DNA from: Comamonas sp. BIGb0152
GTDB lineage: Bacteria; Pseudomonadota; Gammaproteobacteria; Burkholderiales; Burkholderiaceae_C
Direction of reading: 5' to 3'
Length of the DNA stretch: 64,000 bases
Assembly (NCBI RefSeq): GCF_024809975.1
Contig: NZ_JANUDY010000008.1
Location: forward strand, 1-64,000
The position numbers and the translations under genes are program-made. Below are positions 17,913 through 26,278 of the stretch, in pieces; within the stretch, counting starts at the first letter, position 1, and every line of letters begins with the position of its first letter. Below the pieces are notes generated by a model. The model was not told the origin of the DNA and did no database searches. It was given only the letters and a program-made list of their open reading frames with translations.

Positions 17913-19571
17913 GTGAGGAAATCCAGTTTTTTGCAGACCTTGCGCCCCACGCTGATGGCGTCTTTGCTAGCGTTGTCATGCGCGACCAGTTGGGCCGGGC
18001 GGGATTTCACCCCGCAATCAGGCACCTGGATCGTGAGCAGCGAAATCAATGGCAAACCCGGCCGAGGTTTAGCCATTGATGTGCAAGGCAACACCTTCTT
18101 CATGCAGGTCTTCGGATACGAGAAGAATGGCGACGCGACCTTTTACACCGCGACTGGCCAGATGCAGGGCAATAGCGTTACCGCTCCGCTGATGCGCTAC
18201 AAGAATGGCCGTAGTCTGGGCGGGCCGATGCAGGATGCCGTCGAAGACCAGAGCGTAGGGCCTGTCACGGTCAGCTTTCGCAATGGTCTGAAGGGAACGC
18301 TACAGTTCCCCGGCGAATCAGCGATGGCAATCGAGCGCTTTATGGTGACCAGTGACGCATTGAGCGTCACCAACCCTTTGGCACAACAAGGCGGGCGCTC
18401 ATTGCGGCTGTTTACGCTGGATGCACAAGGGCAGCCTGATTACACGACCCGAGCGCAGCTTTGGCGGAGCGATGATGGCACCACCCATTTGAGCTGGGTC
18501 AGGCCTGCGGTCGTAGGCACGATTGACCACAAGCCCGTATTCCGATGTGATGTGCTGCCAGGAACGGCTCGCATGAAATGCACTCCAAGAGGCGTTCAGA
18601 TGCCTGATGTGAGACCTGCCGATATCGCTGATATCGAGAGCCTGGAGTTGCTGTTCGTTGGCTTTGATATTCAAGGTGTGTTGCGCATTGGCGGCAGCCA
18701 TCCCCATACCCGGACCATCACTGGTTTTGATCTGGGCGCTGCCTTGAATGAAGCCCCCTACGTTGAAGGCCGCACCTCGATCACCCCGGTCCAGCACCAT
18801 AGTTATCTGGCTTCCAATTTCGGATACGGCCCCGCCTGCCAGGTGACCTGTTACTCGTCCATCACGACCAACATCCTGATGCCGATGAACGGTACCTGGG
18901 TGGTGGAAGATGAATTGACGGGTAAGCCCGGTCGTGGCATTGCGCTGGATGTGCAAGGCGATACCGTCATCCTGCAGCTGTTCCATTACCGTGCAGATGG
19001 CCAGCCTACTTTCCACATGGGCAGCGCCATTTACCAGAGCAAAGGTGCAGGCAGCCGAGCCAGCGTGGCAACGATTCCCTTGCGGCAGTACCGTGGTGGG
19101 CGAAGCCTGGGCGGCCCAGGAAAAGCGGCCGAGCTGGAGGCCGAGGCGGGCAATGCCATTGTGGAGTTCTACAGCCCCCCACTGGAAAGCGGAGCCATAG
19201 ACCGCAATGTTTGGTGGACACAAGGGCAGTTGCAACTGCCCGGCGAGCCGCCCGTCAAGATTCGGCGCCTGCAAACCGATGTGCCGGCGAGTTTTGCTGA
19301 ACGTATGTTTGGCGACTGGTATGCACGAAGCAACGAAGCTGTTACCCGGTTTGATCGGGTCCAAGGCGAGGGTGTCATCACCGCGGATGGCAAACTTCTT
19401 TGCTTGCCTGTGGGCTTGACACCCGGATCCAACATGAGTTGTGGAGAGCCGGATGGCGATCGGTGGCTTTCGCACTATTCCACCTATCTGCCAGACATGG
19501 GGCGCTCTGGACCATTCTTGCGCCTGCGCGATCGATTTGGCAATGCGACGGGGCTGGGTGCGCTTGATTGA
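17913..19571 (+). CDS. Exported two-module six-cysteine protein, paralogue 2
   Basis: A 552-residue tandem paralogue of the preceding gene. The start GTG 17913 is preferred over the farther upstream open frame because GGGAG lies five bases before it and the signal peptide then matches the others in length, ending ATSWA/GR near residue 29. Module 1 spans 37-145, followed by C212-x10-C223. Then C309-x3-C313, module 2 from 327 (GTWVV, DELTGKPGRG, RGGRSLGG, LPGEPPVKIRR) and C497-x12-C510. The tail is LRLRDRFGNATGLG. The first 145 residues closely match paralogue 1, while the middle and second module have drifted. The 3' end converges on the AcuI-like gene. Confidence 0.85.
   Translation: MRKSSFLQTLRPTLMASLLALSCATSWAGRDFTPQSGTWIVSSEINGKPGRGLAIDVQGNTFFMQVFGYEKNGDATFYTATGQMQGNSVTAPLMRYKNGRSLGGPMQDAVEDQSVGPVTVSFRNGLKGTLQFPGESAMAIERFMVTSDALSVTNPLAQQGGRSLRLFTLDAQGQPDYTTRAQLWRSDDGTTHLSWVRPAVVGTIDHKPVFRCDVLPGTARMKCTPRGVQMPDVRPADIADIESLELLFVGFDIQGVLRIGGSHPHTRTITGFDLGAALNEAPYVEGRTSITPVQHHSYLASNFGYGPACQVTCYSSITTNILMPMNGTWVVEDELTGKPGRGIALDVQGDTVILQLFHYRADGQPTFHMGSAIYQSKGAGSRASVATIPLRQYRGGRSLGGPGKAAELEAEAGNAIVEFYSPPLESGAIDRNVWWTQGQLQLPGEPPVKIRRLQTDVPASFAERMFGDWYARSNEAVTRFDRVQGEGVITADGKLLCLPVGLTPGSNMSCGEPDGDRWLSHYSTYLPDMGRSGPFLRLRDRFGNATGLGALD
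18078..18146 (+). repeat. 69-bp paralogue core, copy 2
   Basis: Same encoded peptide as the 16420 copy, with more synonymous differences than the other three, which suggests it is the most diverged copy. Confidence 0.75.
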
Positions 19572-19627
19572 CCGGGCTTTTGGCGCGTGCAGCTTGCATA
19601 TCTTGCGCGTGGCCCAATACGCCATAT

Positions 19628-20626
19628 TCAGCCCGCCGCCCCAAACCGCAGCACCGTACGCCCACTCGTCGCCCCCTCCAGCTGCCGCCCCGCATGCGCC
19701 AGCAGATCGTTCAGCCCGATAAAGCGCACATGGGGCTGCAGCGCGGCAAAGTCCGGCTTCCAGTCGCCCGCCAGTTTGTCCCACAGCCTGCGCCGTTGCG
19801 GCCAGGGGGCGTTGGCGACGATGCCGAACATCTGGGCGCGGCGCATGATAAAGGGCAGCACGCTGCCATCAAAGCTGTTGCCCGAGGCATTGCCCACGCT
19901 GGCCAGCAGGCCGCCATCGGCCAGGGACCGCAGCATCCATGACAGTACCGCGCCGCCCACGTTGTCGATCGCAGCAGCGAACTGCGGCTTTTCGATGGGG
20001 CGTTTGGAGTCGATCACTTGGCTGATGTCGATCACCTCGCTGGCGCCCAGCGCGCGCAGCGCCGCTTCGTTGCCGAGCTTGCGTGTCAAAGCCGCCGTGC
20101 GGTAGCCGGCGCGGTGCAGCATATGGATGGCCAGCCGGCCCACGGCGCCGCCCGCGCCGGAGACGGCGACCAGGCCGCTGTCGGGCTTCAGCCCCAGTTC
20201 CTCAAAACGCTCCAGCGCCATCGCGGCGGTAAAGCCGGGCACGCCTAGGATGGCGACCTGCTCAGCGCTCAGGCCTGCAGGAATGGCTTGCAGGTGCGCG
20301 GCAGGGGCCTGCACCAGCTCGGCAAAGCCGCCATCCACCTCAATGCCGCGCTGGAAGCCATGGCTGAGCACCCTGTCGCCAGGCAGGAACTGTTCGCTGC
20401 GCGATTCAATGACCTCGCCTACCACTTCGATCCCCGCCACCCGGGGGAACTGGGTGATGATCTTGGCCGCCCCGTGCAGCGACAAACAGTCCTTGTAGTT
20501 CACGCCCGCATAGTGGGCCTGGATCCGCACCTCGCCGGGTGCGAGTTCACCACTTTGCAAGCTCTCTATTTGCGAGCGGATGGTGTTGTCCACGCTGCGC
20601 GTGACCATGGCCTGGTAGCTGTTCAT
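19628..20626 (-). CDS. acuI: Acrylyl-CoA reductase-like oxidoreductase (AcuI/YhdH family)
   Basis: A 332-residue medium-chain reductase without zinc sites. The YhdH/AcuI subgroup reduces acrylyl-CoA or similar 2-enoyl-CoA with NADPH. Visible: VRIQAHYAGVNYKDCLSLHG, RVAGIEVVGEV, the nucleotide loop VSGAGGAVGRLAIHML, and a C-terminal GRTVLRFG. ATG 20626 has AAGGAGA; the longer frame upstream lies within the flanking CoA-transferase gene. It follows that gene by 25 bases and is probably co-transcribed with it under the divergent IclR regulator. The real enoyl-CoA substrate is not readable. Confidence 0.85.
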   Translation of the reverse strand: MNSYQAMVTRSVDNTIRSQIESLQSGELAPGEVRIQAHYAGVNYKDCLSLHGAAKIITQFPRVAGIEVVGEVIESRSEQFLPGDRVLSHGFQRGIEVDGGFAELVQAPAAHLQAIPAGLSAEQVAILGVPGFTAAMALERFEELGLKPDSGLVAVSGAGGAVGRLAIHMLHRAGYRTAALTRKLGNEAALRALGASEVIDISQVIDSKRPIEKPQFAAAIDNVGGAVLSWMLRSLADGGLLASVGNASGNSFDGSVLPFIMRRAQMFGIVANAPWPQRRRLWDKLAGDWKPDFAALQPHVRFIGLNDLLAHAGRQLEGATSGRTVLRFGAAG

Positions 20627-20651
20627 GGGTTCTCCTTGAGAAGGGGTAGAT

Positions 20652-21863
20652 TCAGACCACGCCTTGCGCACGCAGCTGCGCCAGCTCGTCCGCAGACACG
20701 CCGAATGCGGCATACACCTCAGCGTTGTGCTCGCCCAGCGCCGGGCCGGTTCGGGGCACCGGCATGTCGCGGCCGATGATGCGCGGAACAATGCAGGGCG
20801 CAGGCAGGCTGCCATGGTCGGCATCGGGCAGGCGGATGATGGTTTCTCGCGCCTGAAAATGCGGGTCCGCTTCGATGTCGGCGATGTCATAGACCTTGCT
20901 GAACGGGATCTCGCAGGCCTCGAGCTTCTGGCTGATCAGCGCAAAGCCATGCTCGGCAAACCAGCCGCTCACGATGGCATCGAGCGCATGCACATGGGCG
21001 ACGCGATGGGGGAGGGTGTCAAAGCGCGGGTCGTCTGCCAGCTGGGACTTGTCCATCGCCTTGCACAGCCGAAGCCAGACGGCTTGGGACGATGCCACCA
21101 TCGAGAAGAACACGCCGTCCGCGCTGCGGTACATATTGGACGGTGCGGTGTAGGTGGCCAGATTGCCTTCGCCACGCCGGGCCAGGCCCAGCTGTTCATG
21201 CTCGACGGGCAGCGGGTCAAGAATGCGGAACAGCGCCTCGGTGGCCGACAGGTCCACTTCCACCCCCAGTGCCTCGGGATTGGCGCGCAGGCGCGCAATC
21301 TCTGCCGCGATCGAGAACGCGCAGAAGATGCCGGCGACCGAGTCACCAATGGGGTAGTTGCTGTGCATCGGCGCGCCGCCTGCCGGCGCCGTCAGGTTGG
21401 TCAAGCCACTCATTGCCTCAAACACCCGTGCAAAACCGGCGCGGGCGCGGTAGGGGCCCGTCTGGCCAAAGCCGGTCAGCCGCACCACGATAAGGCGCGG
21501 GTTGGCGCGGTGCAGGGTGGCAATGTCCAGGCCCCATCGGTCGAGGCTGCCGGTGCGAAAGTTCTCCACCAGCACATCGAACTGCGCCAGCATGGCCAGC
21601 AGCAGCTCCCGCCCACGCGGCTTGCGCACATCCAAGGTGATGCCGCGCTTGCCCCGGTTCGCCACCTTCCACCACAGCGGTGATCCGTCCTTGATGGGCT
21701 GCATGTGGCGCAGCGCGTCGTTGCCATCGGGCAGCTCCAGCTTGATGACATCGGCGCCATGGTCGGCACACATCGTCGCGCCGCTGGGCGCGGCCAGCAC
21801 CGTGGCCATGTCAAGGATGCGAACGCCGGCAAGTGAGCCCGCGTTGTTGGGTTGGTGGGTCAT
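20652..21863 (-). CDS. CaiB/BaiF family CoA-transferase
   Basis: A 403-residue family III CoA-transferase. Characteristic segments: AGVRILDMATVLAAPSGATM, ADHGADVIKLE, NRGKRGITLDVRKPRGRELL and VENFRTGSLDRWGLD. The catalytic aspartate is probably in YPIGDSVAGIF near residue 175. It moves CoA between an acyl-CoA donor and a free acid without ATP. ATG 21863 is chosen as the start of conserved sequence, although its ribosome binding site is poor. Divergent from the IclR gene and upstream of the AcuI-like gene, it probably activates the acid whose CoA ester the acyl-CoA dehydrogenase then oxidises. Confidence 0.88.
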   Translation of the reverse strand: MTHQPNNAGSLAGVRILDMATVLAAPSGATMCADHGADVIKLELPDGNDALRHMQPIKDGSPLWWKVANRGKRGITLDVRKPRGRELLLAMLAQFDVLVENFRTGSLDRWGLDIATLHRANPRLIVVRLTGFGQTGPYRARAGFARVFEAMSGLTNLTAPAGGAPMHSNYPIGDSVAGIFCAFSIAAEIARLRANPEALGVEVDLSATEALFRILDPLPVEHEQLGLARRGEGNLATYTAPSNMYRSADGVFFSMVASSQAVWLRLCKAMDKSQLADDPRFDTLPHRVAHVHALDAIVSGWFAEHGFALISQKLEACEIPFSKVYDIADIEADPHFQARETIIRLPDADHGSLPAPCIVPRIIGRDMPVPRTGPALGEHNAEVYAAFGVSADELAQLRAQGVV

Positions 21864-21930
21864 GAGAACTAGTTCGGGATTAAGCGCAATAGCCGCTTTG
21901 TCCCACGGCGGTTTTGCGGGCGCAATAGCA

Positions 21931-21949
21931 TGTTTCGCTGAGCGAAACA
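21931..21949. promoter_or_regulatory. IclR-type operator palindrome
   Basis: TGTTTCGCTGAGCGAAACA: two perfect 9-base arms around a single base, located between the divergent CoA-transferase and IclR genes. The GTTTCG / CGAAAC core resembles sites reported for IclR-family regulators. Confidence 0.65.
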
Positions 21950-21990
21950 CTTGGCTCAGACGATTGACGTCCACAGGCCGCAGCCCAATC

Positions 21991-22830
21991 ATGACCCAAC
22001 GAACCACCGCCAAACCTGCCGTGAACACCATCCCCCTGCCCGGGCTCGTCAGCCCGCATGACCTCTCGCAAGACCGCCAGTTCGCGATGAACCTGGCGCG
22101 CGGTCTGGAGGTGCTGCGCGCGTTCACGCCCGCCAGTCCGGTGCTCGGCAACCGGGAGATTGCCGACCGCACCGGCCTGCCCAAACCCACGGTCTCGCGG
22201 CTGACCTACACGCTTACCTTGCTGGGTTATCTGAGCCGCGACGGCCAGTTGCAGAAGTACCGGCTGGGCCCGGGCGTGCTCTCGCTGGGCCATCCGCTGC
22301 TGGCCAGCCTGCAGGTGCGCCAATCTGCCAAGCCACTGATGGAGTCGCTGGCGCGCAGCACCGGCTGCACCGTCAACATGGGCGTGCGCGACCGCGATCT
22401 GGTGGTCTATATCGACTCGGTGCGGGCCGATTCCACCAACCAGCACTTGCCTGATATCGGCTCCACCCGCCCGCTGCTGTCCAGCGCCATTGGCCGGGCG
22501 CTGATCCTGGCCTGTCCGGCGGCCGAGCAGCGTGCCATCCTCAATTACCTCCAGGTCAAGGACCGTGCTGAGTACGACGCCCAACTCCCCAACTGGCTGG
22601 CTGATGCAGCGTGCTTCCAGGACGAAGGCTACTGCCACTCCAAGGGCGACTGGCGCAAGGAGATCCATGCGATTGCAGTGCCGGTGCGCGCGCACCTGGG
22701 CGGATTGCCAGTGGCGCTGAACTGCACCTTGTCCACGCACCGGGCATCGAAGAATCTGCTCACCCGCGAGGTGGCGCCCCTTTTGAAAGAAGCCGTTTTT
22801 CAACTAGAGCTGGCGCTGGGCATGCGTTAG
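21991..22830 (+). CDS. IclR-family transcriptional regulator
   Basis: A 279-residue regulator. The N-terminal winged helix is at about 35-95: ARGLEVLRAFTPASPVLGNR, DRTGLPKPTVSRLTYTL. The C-terminal effector domain is at 110-275, with VNMGVRDRDLVVYIDSVRA and AVPVRAHLGGLPVALNC. ATG 21991 is the first start consistent with the conserved N-terminus; the upstream open frame is a shadow of the CoA-transferase gene. It lies between two transcription units, divergent from the CoA-transferase and 56 bases before the acyl-CoA dehydrogenase gene, and probably controls both through the 21931 palindrome. Confidence 0.88.
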   Translation: MTQRTTAKPAVNTIPLPGLVSPHDLSQDRQFAMNLARGLEVLRAFTPASPVLGNREIADRTGLPKPTVSRLTYTLTLLGYLSRDGQLQKYRLGPGVLSLGHPLLASLQVRQSAKPLMESLARSTGCTVNMGVRDRDLVVYIDSVRADSTNQHLPDIGSTRPLLSSAIGRALILACPAAEQRAILNYLQVKDRAEYDAQLPNWLADAACFQDEGYCHSKGDWRKEIHAIAVPVRAHLGGLPVALNCTLSTHRASKNLLTREVAPLLKEAVFQLELALGMR

Positions 22831-22886
22831 GGCACCCAGCCTGACCCTTGCACCGTGCGGCTATCGATCAACCCGAAGGATGTTTG

Positions 22887-24041
22887 ATGATCCGAGACCC
22901 CCAGAAGTTTGAAGCCATGCTGGCCGAGCTGCGTGCCTTTCTGCGCAATGAATGCCAGCCGATCGAAGTACAAGTCGATGAGCAAGACCTGATTCCGGAG
23001 CCGGTGGTGCAGCGCATGCGCGAGCTGGGCCTGTTTGGCCACAGCATCCCGGAGGCCTATGGCGGCGCGGGCCTGACGACCGAGGAGCTGGCCCTGGTAA
23101 ATATCGAGGTCTCGCAGGTGGCCACCACCTTCCGGGCGCGCTTTGGTGGCAACACCGGTATTGCGTCGGAGTCGCTGGTGGTCGATGGCACGGAGGCACA
23201 AAAGAACCACTACCTGCCGCTACTGGCCAGCGGCGAGGTGACGGGCTGCTTTGCGCTGACCGAGCCCGAGGCCGGCTCGGACGCCACCGCGCTGCGGACC
23301 ACCGCAGTACGCGACGGCGATCACTTTGTGATCAGCGGGCGCAAATGCTTTATCACCAATGCGCCGATTGCCAACCTGTTCACCGTGTTTGCCCGGTCCG
23401 TGCCCGGCAGCAAGGGTGCCAACGGCATCAGTGCCTTTTTGATCGAGCGCGGCACGCCGGGGCTGTCCACACCTCCGGCGATGCGTAAGATGGGCCAGCA
23501 TGGCTCGCCGGTGGGCGAAGTGGTGCTGGACCAGGTGCGCGTGCATGAAAGCGCCATCGTTGGTGGCTTGGAGGGCAAGGGCTTTCGCACGGCGATGCGT
23601 GCCCTCAACAAGCAGCGCATCAACCTGGCCGGGCTCTGCGTGGGGCCCGCCATCCGCCTGGTGCAGGAGATGGCCCAGCAGGCGCAGCGGCGCCAGCAGT
23701 TTGGCCAGCCGATTGGCGAGTTCCAGCTGGTGCAGCAGTTGATTGCCGAAAGCAATACCGAGGTGCATGCCGCCCGCGCGCTGGTGCTGGAGACCGCGCG
23801 CAAACGCGACGATGGCCAGGACGTGACCATGGAGGCCTCCATGTGCAAGCTCTTTGCATCCGAGGCCTGTGGGCGTGTGGCCGACCGGGCCGTGCAGATC
23901 TTTGGCGGCAGCGGCTATGTGGCCGGTAATGTGGCCGAGCGCTTCTACCGCGATGTGCGCCTGTTCCGCCTCTACGAAGGCACCAGCCAGGTCCATATCA
24001 CCAATATCGCCAAACGCACGATGGCGGCGTTGAGCGCCTAG
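22887..24041 (+). CDS. Acyl-CoA dehydrogenase
   Basis: A 384-residue flavoprotein dehydrogenase introducing a 2,3-double bond into an acyl-CoA. Signature segments: CFALTEPEAGSDATALRT near residue 125, GRKCFITNAPIANLFTVFAR near 150, and the C-terminal RAVQIFGGSGYVAGNVAERFYRD. The catalytic glutamate is expected in the YEGTSQVH segment near 370. ATG 22887 with GAAGGA six bases before is preferred over 13 further upstream codons. It is followed at 90 bases by a Bug-type binding protein gene, suggesting uptake and oxidation of the same acid. Confidence 0.9.
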   Translation: MIRDPQKFEAMLAELRAFLRNECQPIEVQVDEQDLIPEPVVQRMRELGLFGHSIPEAYGGAGLTTEELALVNIEVSQVATTFRARFGGNTGIASESLVVDGTEAQKNHYLPLLASGEVTGCFALTEPEAGSDATALRTTAVRDGDHFVISGRKCFITNAPIANLFTVFARSVPGSKGANGISAFLIERGTPGLSTPPAMRKMGQHGSPVGEVVLDQVRVHESAIVGGLEGKGFRTAMRALNKQRINLAGLCVGPAIRLVQEMAQQAQRRQQFGQPIGEFQLVQQLIAESNTEVHAARALVLETARKRDDGQDVTMEASMCKLFASEACGRVADRAVQIFGGSGYVAGNVAERFYRDVRLFRLYEGTSQVHITNIAKRTMAALSA

Positions 24042-24130
24042 CGGCCATCACCGCGCGCCAAGACAAGCACAGAGACAAGAACAGGCGCAGACAGACAAAG
24101 CCGATTGAGCCCTTCTCAGGAGACAAAGCC

Positions 24131-25126
24131 ATGCAGACCCTCTCACCCATTGCCCATGCGGCGCGCACTTTGCTGGCGTGCAGTCTGGTCGTTAATGCCG
24201 CTGCGCACGCGCAGCCTGCCGCCGACGGTTACCCTAACAAGCCGGTCAAGGTCATTGTTCCGTTCTCTGCGGGTGGTGTCGTCGACTCGGTCGCACGCAT
24301 CATCAGCGACAGGCTCTCCAGCCAGTACGGCAAGCCCTTTATCGTGGAGAACAAGACGGGCGCAGGGGGTTCCATCGGCACCGACTACGTCGCCAAATCG
24401 GCCCCTGATGGCTACACCTTGCTGGCGGTCAGCCCCAGCCATGCCGTGGCGCCGGCGCTGCAAAAGAGCCTCACCTGGGATCCGGTGCGCGACTTCAAGG
24501 CGATTGCTGGTTTTGGCTATGTGCCCAATATCATCGTCGTACACCCCAGCCTGCCGGCCAAGACCATGGCCGAGTTCATCGCGCTGGCCAAGAAGAGCGA
24601 CCCGTCTTTGACCTATGCCACCGCCGGCCTGGGCACCTCCAACCACCTCTCGGGCGAGCTGCTGGCGCAGGAGGCCAAAATCTCGCTCGCACATGTGCCC
24701 TACAAAGGCCAGTCCGAGGCCTTGAACGATCTGCTGTCCGGCAGGGTCAACATGATGCCGCTGACCTCGGCGCTGGCGATCCCGCATGTCAAAAGCGGCA
24801 AGCTGCGCGCGCTGGCCGTTACCACCGCCAAGCGCTCCAGCGCATCGCCCGATCTGCCCACCGTGGCTGAGTCGGCGCAGCTGCCCAACTACAACGTGGG
24901 CACCTGGTTTGGTTTTGTGGCCCCGTCCAAGACACCGGCGCCGGTGCTGCAAAAGCTGTCGGCAGACATCGACAAGATCCTGGCGCAACCGGAAGTCAGA
25001 ACCAAGCTCGAATCGCTGGGCATGGAGATGGCGCCGCAAAACGCCCAGCAGTTTGACAGCTTCATCGCGCAGGAACGGGACAAATGGCGTGCCGTCATCC
25101 AACAAGCCGGTATTGAGCCCAATTGA
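24131..25126 (+). CDS. Tripartite tricarboxylate transporter (Bug/TctC) substrate-binding protein
   Basis: A 331-residue periplasmic binding protein of the Bug family, which binds carboxylates. The signal peptide of about 27 residues ends NAAAHA. Typical core: YPNKPVKVIVPFSAGGVVDS near 35, LSSQYGKPFIVENKTGAGGS near 60, TYATAGLGTSNHLSGELL near 155, and HVPYKGQSEALNDLLSGRVN near 185. ATG has AGGAGA. No TctA/TctB membrane partners are nearby, which is usual for the expanded Bug families of Comamonadaceae and Bordetella. The ligand is likely the acid handled by the flanking CoA-transferase and dehydrogenase. Confidence 0.9.
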   Translation: MQTLSPIAHAARTLLACSLVVNAAAHAQPAADGYPNKPVKVIVPFSAGGVVDSVARIISDRLSSQYGKPFIVENKTGAGGSIGTDYVAKSAPDGYTLLAVSPSHAVAPALQKSLTWDPVRDFKAIAGFGYVPNIIVVHPSLPAKTMAEFIALAKKSDPSLTYATAGLGTSNHLSGELLAQEAKISLAHVPYKGQSEALNDLLSGRVNMMPLTSALAIPHVKSGKLRALAVTTAKRSSASPDLPTVAESAQLPNYNVGTWFGFVAPSKTPAPVLQKLSADIDKILAQPEVRTKLESLGMEMAPQNAQQFDSFIAQERDKWRAVIQQAGIEPN

Positions 25127-25152
25127 ATCCGACAAGAAGACAAGTCCACCCC

Positions 25153-26253
25153 ATGCTCCCGTTCCAAACACCCCTCTGCCAGCGCCTGGGCATTGCACAT
25201 CCCATCTTTGGCTTCTCGCATGAGCCCGATGTCGTGGTCGCCATTGCCCAGGCCGGCGGCTTTCCCGTGCTGGGGCTGGCGCGCGATGCGCCGCAGGATA
25301 TTCCGGCCATCGTCCGTGATGTGGAAGCGCGCCTGGCGGGCCTGCCCTATGGCATTGACCTGATGCTGCCCGCCCAGGTGCCAGAGCAGGCCGATCCGCA
25401 AAGCCTGCAGGCGGCGTTGCCGCCTGCGCATGTGGCCTTTGTCGCCGGGCTGCGCGAGCGCTTTGCGATCCCGCCCCCTGGCAAGCCCAGCTTTTTTACC
25501 GCCCATGCCCGGTCGGAGGCGCTGTTCCAGGCGCAGATCGATGCGGTGCTGAACTCCAAGGCCTGCGCCGTGGCCACAGCCATCGGCCTGCGTGCTGAGC
25601 TGATTGCCGAGGCCAAGCGCCGGGGCAAACTGACGTTCTCGCTGATTGGCTCAGTGCGCCATGCCCGCAAGGCGCTGGACATGGGCGTTGAGGTGCTCGT
25701 GGCCCAGGGCTATGACGCGGGGGGCCACACGGGCACCGTGGGCACCATGTCGCTGCTACCGCAGATTGTGGAGCTGGCGCAGAACACCCCCGTGCTGGCT
25801 GCCGGCGGCATTGCCACTGGTGCGCAGATTCTGGGCTGCATCTGCAGCGGCGCGCAAGGTGCCTGGCTGGGCACCTTGTGGATGGCCGCGCAAGAGAACC
25901 ATACGCCACCTGCGCTGCTGGATCGACTGATCGCCAGCAACAGCGAAGACACCATCATCTCCCGCGCCCACAGCGGCAAGCCTTGTCGCGTGCTGCGCAG
26001 TGACTGGATCGATGCCTGGAACGAGGCGGGCGCGCCGCCACCGCTGGGCATGCCCCACCAGCAAGCGCTCACGGGCGATGTGTTCGCCTCCATCCATGAA
26101 CATAACAACGCCCGGCTGATCTACGAGGCGGCAGGGCAAAGCGTCTTTGGGATCCGGGAGCGTACGACCGTGGCCGCGCAGATGGACCTGCTGGTGGCGC
26201 AGATGGACCGGGCCTGGGATCGGATGGCAGGCTGGGCGCAGCAGCCCGCCTGA
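25153..26253 (+). CDS. Nitronate monooxygenase-like FMN enzyme
   Basis: A 366-residue TIM-barrel flavoprotein of the 2-nitropropane dioxygenase/nitronate monooxygenase family, related to FabK enoyl reductases. Visible: FQTPLCQRLGIAHPIFGFSH, PVLGLARDAPQDI, a phosphate-binding GGHTGTVGTMSLLPQIVE near 200, and TPVLAAGGIATGAQILGCI near 222. ATG 25153 is chosen over an in-frame TTG ten codons upstream that overlaps the previous stop; neither ribosome site is strong. Last gene of the plus-strand group. In an acyl-CoA locus an enoyl-reductase or other flavin role is as plausible as nitronate oxidation. Confidence 0.8.
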   Translation: MLPFQTPLCQRLGIAHPIFGFSHEPDVVVAIAQAGGFPVLGLARDAPQDIPAIVRDVEARLAGLPYGIDLMLPAQVPEQADPQSLQAALPPAHVAFVAGLRERFAIPPPGKPSFFTAHARSEALFQAQIDAVLNSKACAVATAIGLRAELIAEAKRRGKLTFSLIGSVRHARKALDMGVEVLVAQGYDAGGHTGTVGTMSLLPQIVELAQNTPVLAAGGIATGAQILGCICSGAQGAWLGTLWMAAQENHTPPALLDRLIASNSEDTIISRAHSGKPCRVLRSDWIDAWNEAGAPPPLGMPHQQALTGDVFASIHEHNNARLIYEAAGQSVFGIRERTTVAAQMDLLVAQMDRAWDRMAGWAQQPA

Positions 26254-26261
26254 AAGGCGGG
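26245..26261. terminator. Short GC hairpin at convergent gene ends
   Basis: CCCGCC and GGCGGG pair around TGAAA across the stop codon of the nitronate monooxygenase-like gene. There is no U-tract, so intrinsic termination is uncertain. Confidence 0.35.
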
Positions 26262-26278
26262 TCACCCCGCACCGGCCC

